From: Seriola aureovittata | Lineage: Eukaryota > Chordata > Actinopteri > Carangiformes > Carangidae | Assembly: GCF_021018895.1 (NCBI RefSeq) | Contig: NC_079372.1 | Coordinates: 15,528,318 to 15,592,317, forward strand | Direction of reading: 5' to 3' | DNA length: 64,000 bases | In this document: positions 12,446-23,790 of the stretch, piece after piece | Position numbering within the stretch: the first letter of the stretch is position 1 | How the letters are laid out: each line of letters starts with the position of its first letter | Translations under genes and position numbers: made by a program | The notes under the pieces: model-generated | The model's database searches: none | The model's input: only the letters and a program-made list of their open reading frames with translations | What the model was told of the DNA's origin: nothing

Positions 12446-13630
12446 ACACTGTGCGTGAGCAAACATATGCACTCACACACTCGATAGATTCCATAAAGAC
12501 TGAATGAGAAAGATCAAAGAGTGAAGCAATCTTTGTCGCGTCATCTGCCATGATAGAGTGATCTTTGCATCCCATTGTATGGAGAGCGAGACAAGAGGTT
12601 TCGTTGTCATCAGTAGATCAGAGAGAATGGAAGGAGCGACAGTGACGTGGGAAGAGATAAATCTGAGTATTACTGAAGGATCGGAGAGAGAGGAACCATA
12701 TGGAGATAAACGGAAGGAGCACTATACACGAACTTCTTTAATTAGAGGATCGCATTAACGGCAGACATTTACCGTATTTTAGGAGCAAATTCCAGTAAGC
12801 AAGTAAGCAATGATAGGAGACAGACAATGCCCAGTTCTCCTCAAGTTGTGTGGAGACCCAATAAGCGGCGGTGCCACAGTTTGACTTCTCACTAACGGAG
12901 CGCTCCAGAACAGCAGCAGCAGCCTCTGCCACCCCGTGGATTACGGTTCTGCAGAGCAAGTAAAGTAATGCGCCCTTAGCCTCAATAACTTGGGCTGTCA
13001 CTGACAATATGCCGCCCGATGCATCAAAGAGAACCCCAGGGGACACCAAAGCCTCTCTATCCTTCTTTTTCCCCTCTCTCTATCTCTTTCTCTCTCCCTC
13101 TCACACACAGTCGCACACACACACACGCACACACACATAAACATTTCTAACATTTGACCCAAAAAAAAAAAAGGATTCTGTGAGTTCTGAAAACACTCCT
13201 AATGACACTGTTACATGTCAGCTATTGAAAATTTAATGTGATGGTGACAATGTGGCATAACTGAGTATTTGCGGGTACGAAACATGACAAGAGAGATTTA
13301 CATGGGACAGGCAGTGACCGAGGTATTTGCTCTGATCCCCATGCGCTGTTGTGTGATTGTATGGCCTTACGTATGTGTGTGTGTGTGTGTGTGTGAGAGT
13401 CTCCCTTCAAAAGGCCCAGGCTAGTCAGCGGAGATGTTTTATGCGCGTCTGCTAACGACACACAAAACCGAGCGGAGGAAGTTGTATTGGGAGTCACAGC
13501 ATGAAGAGCTGCAGACGCTGGTTTGATGTGTGCATCTCTTGTTGCTGGGCTGACCCAGATGCCGGCTCGGTCCTCGACTCACGTGCATCTTCAAACGGCC
13601 CCCCGCTGACACGGGTACACAGTGCACATC
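11566..13630. other. Intronic stretch, no gene seen
   Basis: Two overlapping 123-codon frames at 11.6-12.0 kb are stop-free on opposite strands and have no recognisable motif. The block contains (CA)n at 12387-12443, CT/CA-rich sequence at 13060-13138 and (TG)n at 13374-13395. The segment 12880-13040 is repeat-free and looks like possible conserved non-coding DNA. Confidence 0.5.
12387..12443. repeat. (CA)n microsatellite
   Basis: Pure CA run of 57 bases. Confidence 0.97.
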
Positions 13631-13631
13631 A

Positions 13632-13888
13632 GTGCTGAAACAATCAGTTGGATAATCGATTAGTTGATTAATTATTGCAGACATTTATGAAGTGAAAACA
13701 CCAACAGTTGGGTGGTCTTTTATAACGCAAAGATTTGCTTATGTTTCTCTGCTATATATAATTTGACTGAAGTTTTTGGACTAGTGGTCAGACTGAGTGA
13801 GCAATGTTTGAAGCCTCACATGCTCTGAATTTGTGATTTTGTTATTTTTGGCATCTTTAATTAATTATATAATATTGAGATTAAACCC
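13632..13888 (+). mobile_element. Old teleost interspersed repeat, GCTGAAACRATTAG..TCGATTAG type
   Basis: Opens with GTGCTGAAACAATCAG, then GATAATCGATTAGTTGATTAATTATTG, and later TTTTTGGACTAGTGGTCAGAC. This is the pattern of a very common fish interspersed repeat that starts with alternating ATTAGTCGAT words and has a TTTTGGACTGTTGGTC-like interior. It is highly diverged and its family name is not certain. Confidence 0.6.
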
Positions 13889-14295
13889 GGCAGGCACCAC
13901 ACATCAATGTAACTTCAGAAAGACATTGGACACTAACAACAATGGACAGGCATTAAATTTTGGTTGGAAATTAAAATTATGTTGATGTCAAAACCCAGCA
14001 TAGGCCATTTGACATCGAAACGTTTAGCAGATGTTGGGTTTTGCTCACGACCAGATTGTCAGTATTTTGTATGTCAGGAAGGCGTTGGCATGAGACGCTT
14101 GGAAGACACTGGATTTTGGTTACTTAACAACACAACTTAAAAACCCACAAAATATCAATGTCAGCTGTCTTCAGTATTCTACATCGAATTGAGGTTGACA
14201 TTAGACGTGGTCCTGACATTGAATTTTGGTCATTCAACAAAACAAACCTACATTCAACCAAATATCAAAATCTAACGATGTTGGTGGCCAACTGC
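13889..14295 (+). mobile_element. Old repeat with internal degenerate tandem units
   Basis: Two related blocks, 14110-14162 and 14219-14277, both run from TGGATTTTGGT-like through CAACAAAACA-like to ACAAATATCAA-like words about 109 bases apart. TTAAATTTTGGTTGGAAATT at 13953 and further TTGACATTAGACGT / GTTGATGTCAAAACCC words are weaker relatives. This matches the repetitive body of a teleost interspersed repeat; the family is not assigned. Confidence 0.6.
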
Positions 14296-17200
14296 CTGTC
14301 TGCAGGGAAAGTTCATTCTTGACCTTGGAAACAGCAGTTGACCAAATAATCATGTATATGGTCTATTTAGTAGCTTTTCTGGTACTTTTGATCATATCAC
14401 ACAATGATTCTCAGATGATGAAGTTTCCCCTGTTGTCATCGAAATCGTAGACGTTCAAATTTCCATGTCACATAATGCGAGCAAGATGAAATAATGTGAG
14501 ATTAAGATGAGATCATTTTGTCAACTGCTATTTCCAAGGTAAAGAATAAGATTTAAGCCTCATCATTTGAGCCAAAATCAAATTTCCCACAATTTTTGTG
14601 CAATTTCTTGACAACTGGTCAAACCGTACCTGCTGAGGAAGATTGTGTGATATGGTCAAAAGCTCCAGAACAAACTATGATGCGGACCTTTTGGGGAGTT
14701 TTGTTAACCATAACATATAAAAACACAGAATTAAGTGTAATCACACCAAAACCTAATACACTGCAACTATTATATTCTCAGGAGGTACTTAACATTTCAT
14801 CACCATAAAAACATCACTACCGAGGTCCTTGGCTGGTCCTTCACTCTACTGTCTCAACATGTGCCATCACCACTGGGTGCAGCTAAAAAAAAAAAAAAAG
14901 AAGCTATTTCAGGCCCTGGGAATTGTGTATTCACCATTTCTCACACACACACACGCACACACAGTCACAAGCTGATCCCTGTCGTCCATCTGCAGAAGGT
15001 CAGGCAGGGATGGTGGGCATGAAGAGAAACCACTCTCCTACATTACACCCATCCATCATGTTGTGGCTGCCTAACAGGATACTCGCCTAACAGTGAAATG
15101 AGTCAGCAGGCTGGACCTCAGTCATTTCAGCCCTATGTCCACATAACATCCCTCTTACTGAGAGACATGTGTGTTGGGGTTTTCTGAACATAAATGCACA
15201 AGGAATGGTATATGAGTCTAGCTCGGTGAAGCCTATGGATATTGTTTGGCCACTGGATACTGACATTTAGTCCATGAATTATCTCTATCTCTTTGAAGGC
15301 ACACACAAGGCGCTTCTCAATAAGCTGGGCAGATGCCCAGGGAGGAGAGGGCAGCCACATCAGTCACTCACAGCAGATGAAAAGGCTTTACCGGCCAGAC
15401 GCCAGAGAGCAGATATGAAGAGAATCAGAGGCAAAAGCTCTCTACAACCACTGAATGTCAACTGAATATTTACCTCAAGCTGTTTTCGAGGCTCCCTCTG
15501 ATGACTGAAATTTGTATTCTTTCTGTTGATACACAGCAGACGTTAGTTATGTTTAATAAATAATTCTTCCACATGACCGATGGACTGATGGATAGGGGAA
15601 GGAGGGGGAGGTGAAGCGGAGCGAATCAAAATGAGCATCTGTGTGCTCGCTGCTGTTATGAGACGGACAGAAATGAGGTTTGACTGAGTCAGCCAACACC
15701 CTATATATAAACACTGCAGCGTGTGGAGGGATCACAGCATGTGTGTATCTGTGTATACGCGTTTGAAGGTAAGTGTCAGATGGAGGGAAAGACATATGCA
15801 TAAATGCAACTCTGCAGATGTGTATTCAAACTGCTCCCCGCAGGGTGCATTGCAGTGCTACAGAAAGAGGCTGTGACTATATGCTGGAAGGAAAACATAC
15901 ACATCTGTTAGATCCACAGCCAAATGTCGTGATGATCCGGCAAAGCCCAGAGCCACATCTTATTCTTATTAGCATCTTTAAAATATAAGGGGCTTTCTGT
16001 CAGTGCACACGGAGAGCACGGCAGTAATGACACCCAGCCCGAGAAGGTGAGTCATGGTGTTGTGCTGCTCAGGGACTGCTGATTTAATAGAGGCGAGTCT
16101 TCTCCCTGTTGATCCATAGGTCTTTGTTATTAGTATGATGTCAGAGAGATAGCACGCTGGAGCTTTCCGTTGGTGGGGGTTTGGGGATTTTGTTAAGACT
16201 GATTCGTTCCATGTGTGATGGTTCCAGCTGACTCACAGAGATTTGCTCTCATTCATACTGGCATGCACTCACACACAAACAAACAAACAAAAGGATAGGT
16301 CACCCCCTCGAGAGGTTAACCTTAAAAAGCGCCAGGTGGTTTCAATCATGTCCAAAGAATTGGGCTGAGGGGCGAGCCAGATCTGTGAGTAAGCCTAATT
16401 CAGTGGACCGGCATCAACCAAAACACAAGCCCCAAAATACCCAAACACCAGCTCTCCTCACAAATTACACATGCAGGCCCAAAACCACAGCGATAATATT
16501 ACAGTTTCATATTGAAATGTCAATAAATGCTTGAGGACATGATCACCCCTGACCACAAACATATTGACTCACTCCCACTGACTCACTCAATGATAATCAT
16601 CTGGGTTATATTGCCACAGATGCTTTGGTGATACACCGCACCGGAGATGCGCTCTACTGTAAAAACACAGGAGGAAAGAAAGGCAATCAACGATACACAT
16701 TTAACCGCATGTATTGTTCACTGCATTTTCAGTGTCACGTTTTCTCAAGGTCAACAAGGTGAAAGTGGGAGGGAGAAAGAGAGGAAAAAAGAGATACAGT
16801 CAGAGAGGGTAAGACAAAAAAAAAAAAGTTTGTTTATGTATGGGGTAGGTGTACTCTAGTGTCCATCTTCAACGCCCCCTTGCACAGCTTGGGTTCAATG
16901 AATTCAGAGGGAAGTGCTCCTCACCTCTTTTGTGCTCTCCTCACACACTCCTCGAGGTTTCTTTTGACAGCTGAAAGCTTCGCCATCTCTAACGTGGAGA
17001 AGAGTGTCTTGCTTTGCAACAAAACAGCTCTGCACCTATTTGTCAAGCGTTGTGAAAGTTGTCAGTGCTGGCGGCACTGAAGGAGGAAGAGAAGGGGGAC
17101 GAGTGCGACGGCAGAGAGTGACGGCCGCACACACAAACCAGTTATTAAAGCTGATACCGCCAGGCTTTCTTGTCTTTGGTTTACTTGTAAATTTTGTAAT

Positions 17201-17488
17201 TTCCTTCAATCTTTCAGACCTACAGCTGGTACTCAGGGAACTTGTTGTGGTGCTGACTAGGGGTTTCTTCTTAAAATACCTCTCCAAACATGTTTTTAGC
17301 AATGTAAATATACTCTGCCATGATTAATATTTTGTGTAACTCGGTTTTCCCACATAAAAAGTGAAGAAAAAAAAAAAAAAAGGAAAACTGGGACTGGAAG
17401 AACATCTACACTTACTTCCTTATTGAGAAATCCTGGATTAGGCCTTATGCCCCGCCCCTACCGCCCCTGCTTGCGCCAAGGTGACAGG
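14296..17488. other. Intronic stretch, no gene seen
   Basis: Contains an A-run at 14886-14899, a short (CA)n at 14942-14962 and an A-run at 16817-16827. No splice-flanked coding segment was recognised. Confidence 0.5.
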
Positions 17489-17928
17489 TGAAAGAGCAGA
17501 GAGTTAACGGAAGAAACACTGGAGAGAGGAGGGAGGAGTTTTTTTTTGCACTAAAATCGGCGACTAGAAGACGCATCAGAACAGTAAGCGTAGTTATTTG
17601 TTTATGTTGTTTGTTAACTTGTAACTGGCAGTGGCTGACAAAGTGTTAATGGTTGTGCTAATGCAGACTCTTGCTCTCTGTACTGACAAGGTTTCGATGG
17701 TGAAAGAGCAGTGCGCATTAAGATGGTTAGCGGAGGAAACATTGTTTAGACTCAGCCACATGTTTGAGCCTCAGTCAGACTCAGATGAGGAGTGTGTTGT
17801 GCACCAAAATTGGCAACTAGCAGACGTATCTGAATGATTAGCGCAGTTAGCATCTTTTATTTGTTTATGTTGTTTGTTAGCTTGCAAATGGCAGTGGCTG
17901 AAACAGTGTTAGTACTGACAAGGTTTCG
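17489..17928 (+). repeat. Diverged tandem duplication, about 212-232 bp period
   Basis: Unit 1 (from 17489) and unit 2 (from 17701) both start TGAAAGAGCAG. They share, in order, GGAGGAAACA/GGAAGAAACA, GCACTAAAATCGGCGACTAG versus GCACCAAAATTGGCAACTAG, a TTATTTGTTTATGTTGTTTGTTA block, a TGGCAGTGGCTGA block and a TACTGACAAGGTTTCG block that ends each unit. Point differences and indels show that the duplication is old. Unit 2 carries an open frame (17631-17837) with an acidic SDSDEE stretch; unit 1 does not keep it open. It may be the decayed 5' part of a transposon or retrogene, but nothing was identified. Confidence 0.75.
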
Positions 17929-18332
17929 GGTTTATTTTGACTGCCTCCCACAATTTGACGGGATTGGTGCCTTAGTTATATGACGTATGAAACCCCCGAT
18001 TGTCTGAAGATGTTTTTATGAGACTGTCATTGGTTCACTGCAGTTTCACAGTGGAAATACAGTCATGGTTGACTTTCATTGTTCACACTGACTGACTTTT
18101 TTCATTCATGATTTGTCTTGTATTATATAAAAAACACCATACGCACATGAACACAAGGTTAAAAAATTCAGTTTTCATTGGTTGGGAAAATGGTAGTTAA
18201 ACACAAGTTTAAAAGATGACAAAATAGACTGAAAAAAACATAAATGCTGAACTTTTGTTTTTACTGCCATTATCCATGAATTGAAATTAAAGATCTAAAA
18301 CCTTTTCTAAGCACAAATAAAGCTTCTTTCTA

Positions 18333-18690
18333 TCAAATTTTCTTTGCAAATGTGTTTAAATCAATGTCAGTTCTCCTTTGCCAAGATAATCCGTCCACTT
18401 GACAGGGGTGGCATATAAAAGGATGATTATTGCACAGGTGTGCCTTGGGCTGGTCACAATAAAAGGCCACTTTAAAATGGGTAGTTTTATTTTGAAAAGA
18501 GACAATTATTAGGTACTGAACTGGTGGTTTCACATGAAATGGGCTACAGATGTTCATTTTTTGGGGGAAAGGGTGATGGATCAGAAAACAAGGCAGTATC
18601 TGGTGTGACCACCATTTGCCTCTTGCAGTAGCAACACATCTCCTTTTGTACAGAGGTTGATCAGGTTGCTACGCAGGATGGTACAAAATG
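18333..18690 (-). pseudogene. Tc1-like transposon relic: terminal repeat plus transposase C-terminus
   Basis: The left part carries TTTGCCAAGATAATCC, TTGCACAGGTGTGCCTTGGG and ATAAAAGGCCACTTTAAAAT, the terminal repeat of a common teleost Tc1/IS630-type element. From 18672 down to about 18583 on the minus strand a frame reads SNLIN, then a damaged stretch, then EANGGHTRY and soon a stop. That matches the conserved C-terminal end of this transposase family. The body of the transposase, with its catalytic Asp residues, is missing, and the copy breaks off near 18690, so it is a non-functional 3' remnant. Confidence 0.8.
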
Positions 18691-21078
18691 TACTTTATTG
18701 TGTGTTTTTGTGCGCTTTTATCATGTTACATAACAGATGCAAAGGATTGTTATCCTTTGTTCTTTTGTGCACACACTAACAAAAAAACCATCTGAAGGAG
18801 GTTACACACACACACACATACCCACAGGTGGATGAGCAGATTAAGAACATGAATCCCCAGGTGAAGGGAATCCATTAGGCTTAATTACTCAAACAGGACG
18901 TCCCTTTATTAGGGCACACGTCCCAGTGAGAGTGAAGAGAATGAAGATGCTAGCCATTCCTGGAGACAATGATAAATTTAATTAACTGTGAGATACAACT
19001 ACGGGGAAATTTATACCACTTTGCATGATAATCCGCTTTCCCTGAGAACATTTCTGGAGGATTATCAATGGCAGAAGGAGCAAAGCGCTGGCAGAGAGCT
19101 GAGGACTGGGCTCGGTGGCGGGACATCGTTCAGCGGGTGCAGCTTCCTGTATTTACACTTCTGCACCAATTGTGAAATGTTCGTACAGATCAACCACCAC
19201 CACTCTAATAAGTGAGAGTCTTCATCACAATTATCTGAGTGGTAAGTAAGAATCTCCACGGCTTTCCACCTCTGGGCTTCATGTTGTATCACTGCTCTCA
19301 GTACGAATGACAAGTCTGTCAAAAAGCAGGCGTAGAAGGAATCTATTAGGGCCGATGGAGAGACAGCATGCTTTTGTGGTGCAACCCCTAATTTTCAATT
19401 ACAATAGTGGATTAATAGCAATCAGCACACCCAGGTGGTGCCTGTGATTAACTAATCTACAGAAGCATGCATAATGACATCTGTTCCACTCCACACCTCA
19501 TGCCAGCTTGCCCCGGTTAATATACTGTAGCAAGCACGGGAATGGGATAAAGAGGAGGAGGGGGGTGGGCACACTTCGATGAGAAAATGTTTATCGTGAA
19601 AATGTCTAAAAGTGTAAAACACAAGGTCACACAAGGATGTCTGGAACGTCACCATTCCCCTCATTTGAATCAGTATCAACAGTCAAGAGGGAAGAACACA
19701 GAGAGGCAATTATGAACTAAATTTGCTCGGCTGAAATGGACTGACATCATACAACATCTTGTTCCGCTCTGCCCCAGTAAAGCTCCTCTTGGGAAACGCC
19801 GGCACATGTGCAGAAATCAAACTTTGCCACTTCAAAGACCGTCACTTAATCAAGTCGACACAAACCCATGGCAATGAGGGTTTTTTTTTTTCAAACCATT
19901 TCACTCGTTAAGTGGACGGACAAAGTTAAAAGCTCACAGCCAATCTTCTCAACATGGGAGGGAGGGAAAAGCCGGGAGCTGGCGTTAATTCAGAGGAATA
20001 AATACATTTTCAATTAGCCAGCAGAGGCGGTGAAGGAAGCTCCATTACGCAAGCAGTCCAGTTTTCATCACACAGCCCGCCAAGGATCGAGGCATCACTC
20101 ATTGCTGTTAAAACAACTTTCAACTAAGTGTCTCCGGTCCTCAGGGCTGCTTTGACTTTGCTCGCCATCTCTAGATCAAATACATTTGGAAAAAACAAAG
20201 ATAATTTAACTTTATTGCATGCATGTAAGCTGTCCAGGTGTAATTATCCCAGCATGAAACTTAGTAACTAGGCCTTCAAGGGGACACAAGAGATCTGGGT
20301 GGGCTTATTTCACTTTATTATTATTACTTCTAAGACAGCTAAATGAAGATATTGACTCCTTGACCTCATCTTTTCTAGAGTACTTAAGTATCGTATAGGG
20401 AGGCATAATAAAACAAGAGTGGCTGATGAACTGTCTAATTCATGGATTGACATAGTAACAAAAATTAAACCATATTTCTACTACTTTCAAATCAAAGGTG
20501 TTAATAAGTTGTTTAATCTGTACTAAATAGAGAACAGTATTAAGTGAAAAAGAGGGAACAGGAAAACATGGCTGCAAATGATAATGAAAGGATTCAAGCA
20601 CAACTAGAAACCAAGAAAAGACATTTCTTGAACTCGAGATGTCTGTAAAGCACTGACCTGTGAAATGATTCAGCAAACCCAGGGCCAGAAAACATATTTT
20701 TGGGAAGGGCAAAAGAGGCATTTGTTAAATAGTGCCTGCCGTTAGCTGAAACTTGACCTGGAACTCGGGGGAAGAGTGTGTGAAGCTCATAAAGCAGGAT
20801 AGGGCATCTCAGGATTCTGGCTTCAATCAGTCAGAGTTCAAGATATGGAATAAATGTAGGAAATTCAATGATGTGTATCTCACTCACAAATCATAAGACC
20901 TCACAGAAGGACAAGACAGACTGGTGCTGGGGAACATATGGCCGCCTCTTTCAACTAGATTTTCATATTGTTGCTGAGATTATTTTCTATGAACCAATGA
21001 GACAAAAGTTTAACTTTAAAAAGGCTCAATATCAACTGCTCTGCTAAAGAGGGACAGTTAAAAACAAGACTTGGGGTC
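18691..21078. other. Intronic stretch, no gene seen
   Basis: Low in repeats. Around 18880-19010 and 19385-19450 there are several TTAATTA / AATTAA / CAATTA words, and at 19980-20110 a compact GC-balanced block; these are candidate conserved non-coding segments only. A T-run lies at 19881-19890. Confidence 0.45.
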
Positions 21079-21254
21079 TACAGCCATGCTAGCAGCTCTG
21101 TGAAACTTATGGCATATTGGTGCTTTCAGCTGACCGTAGATCATGACCATGGCAACCCATCCAATAGCGACCCCGTTATTTCGGTCTGGACCAAAGTTAT
21201 GTACCAATTGACTAACACTGCAGTTCTTAGAGCCACGTCGCTAGCATGGCTAAG
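21079..21254 (+). mobile_element. Family B MITE, internally deleted copy B3 with both ends
   Basis: Begins TACAGCCATGCTAGCAGCTC and ends GTCGCTAGCATGGCTAA, so the termini are inverted copies of AGCCATGCTAGCAGC with one decayed base. The interior keeps ATGGCAACCCATCCAATAGC and TCGGTCTGGACCAAAGT. At about 176 bp it is far shorter than the roughly 620-bp relative at 36.5 kb, consistent with a large internal deletion. Confidence 0.8.
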
Positions 21255-21573
21255 AAACTTCTAATTATATTGTGACTATAGAGTCTATACCCATGCCTTT
21301 GATACACTAGAGATGCATATTTACATTGCATAGACATAAACTTTAACATACATTTACAGACATGATGAGAAAGTATAATCCTTTTTGTGTAATTAATTCA
21401 GATTATGTTCCTGTTGTGACTTGTGTAAAAATTCAACCACACTTTGTAAACTACTTCTCCAGGAATTCAGGTTAATTCCAAAGAGTCCAAGATGTTTTTC
21501 TCACATATTCTGTTGTTATCAAAATAAAAAATAAGACTACTGACAGAAAAAAAACACCCAACAGCCCAATCTC

Positions 21574-21988
21574 TAAAGGTCCTATATTTTGCACTTTTCC
21601 AGTGTTGCATTTGTGGTTTTAAGCACCAAAAACCATCTCAGTGTAGTTTTACATCTCCTTTCTCAGGCTTCTCTCTGGAGCTCTGGAGAGGAGCTTTTCT
21701 TCTAATTGGCTGTCTGTTTTCTGATTGATCGAATAAAAATATAGCAGACTTAAAGTAAACACTCAGAGAAACCAAATCCTGCAAGGTTGGATGTTGGCTC
21801 CAGGTGGTCGGGGCTCAGGGCAGGGCTGAGGACGGTGACATCACAAAGTTACAGAATTCCTCACGACTCATTTTAAGGCTCAGTTTCTGAATACGGGCTG
21901 TGTGCGTTTCTCTGTGAACTAATATAGAACCTAAACCTACTTTATAATCAAAAAAGAAATCGCACTTTATACAATATGGGGCCTTTAA
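21574..21988 (+). mobile_element. Family A MITE, copy A2
   Basis: Starts TAAAGGTCCTATATTTTGCA and ends ACAATATGGGGCCTTTAA. A short deletion near the 5' end removes the TATTTGAAGTGTTGATATCC segment, and the central AGAAGAGA hairpin region is shortened. All other family blocks are present in order. Confidence 0.9.
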
Positions 21989-23728
21989 ACTGAGACACTG
22001 GAAAAACCATCAAAGCAAGGGCCAAGATCTATTAAGTCATACACTGAAATAAAGCTGCCTCCTTGTCAACAGAGATAACAGTTTACTTTTATGACCCTTG
22101 GGTCAGATAAGACACCAATAAAGAGAAGGGTTGTTCAGATTGATAAAGCACAAAGGAGATAAAAAAAAAGAAAAGCAGACACGGGCTGTAAACACTACGA
22201 CTGAGGGAGCAGCAGCTTTGCTCTCTTCTAAACGTTGTTTGTCTGAGGGCGAGCCAAGTGATGAACCAGCCTGTGATTGATGCCACTTATATCTGTCCTT
22301 CCCTCTCGCCCCTGGCAAAATCATGCTGAGCATAGTGTGAAATGAACCTTGGCTCCGATTTATGATATTGGGACATTGTTATGAAAAATGATAAAAGCGG
22401 TTTCAAGGTTTTAGATGAATGAAAGTGAGAGAGAAAGGCAAAAAAAAAAAAATAGCGAAAACAATAATTGAATTCTGCAAGGATAAATGCTGAAATGTGT
22501 GCCCATATTGGATGCAGCTTGCTGTAGGGTCCTTTTGATTGAGAATAATAATGAAGAAGAAGAATAGGAAACAGACAGAGGTGGGGAGGCGGGAGGCAGA
22601 GTACCAAAGATTTGCATCTCCTGTGCTGTATCACTGTGTGTCAAATCCAGCCTGCCAACACTGCATATATTCAATCAAGACTGCACAGGCTTTTCACATG
22701 GTGTTGGCTGCTTGGCATGACACCCGTTATAAATATTAGATGCGGTGCAAAAGGAGCAAGAGGTTCCCTATGCTGCAAAGCTATCTGATTGAACGACAGG
22801 AGGAAGGAAATGCAAGAGAGGAGAAGTCAAAATACAGACGTCAAAGCTTACTTTCTACATAATTGAGAAAAAGTAGCCTTTAGTCATTTCCAAGAAACAG
22901 AAAAGCCTTCAAGTAGCAGAGTCATGACATCAGATTAGTGTCAGAATGGTTTCAATGGGTTGTCTTTTCATTACGAGGCTGCATTCAAGGCTCAGAGCTG
23001 TTTGGAAGTGAAAGAAAAAAAAAAAAAAACAGTAAAGCCAATCAGCAGAGAGAAGCATCAATCATCCTGATGCCCTGTGGGGGATTTCAGCCCTGGTGAC
23101 TGTGCAGATACACTGTGCAGGTTTTTTTTTTTTTTTTTTGTCCAGAAGTGAAAGCAGTGACGTACACAGTTCTTCATTCAGCTGGGAATAAAAAAAAAAG
23201 TGCTGCTACTGCTGCTGTGTGCAATGTTTTATTCAGTTTTAAACAGGGTGACTATGTTAAAAAATAAGAGGAACACCTGTTAAACTTTGGACGAGTTTCG
23301 TGTTCCTTAAATCCCCAGAACAAGCACTCTTCTGGAATATAGCTCAACCGATGATGATGATGAGTGGAAAGAGCTGCAAAACCTCATCACACTGGACTCT
23401 GGTCTTTGAAGGGGACATGTTTTCTCACACAAATCTCTGCTCGTGTCCAACAGCACTAAGGACACAAACACCTTTTGATTTTCAGAAACTAGAGCATTTT
23501 CTGTATCAGCTGTTACCTGAGTACAACTGGCTCCTTATAACAACACTAAAAAGGTTCTAACTTAGGGTGTTACTGGTCACATTACTGTATTGACAGAGAA
23601 CTTAAGGTAGAAATACATCATCATAGTAAGGGCAGGGATTATAAAGAGAAAGCAGTCATTGGTCCAAGAGCTGAATAAACAGCCTCCAGAAAAATAAAAT
23701 ATTGCATTTACAGGCAGTAACATTTCCC

Positions 23729-23731
<3 letters not shown>

Positions 23732-23789
<58 letters not shown>
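23732..23789. repeat. (TG)n microsatellite
   Basis: Pure TG run of 58 bases. Confidence 0.97.
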
Positions 23790-23790
<1 letters not shown>

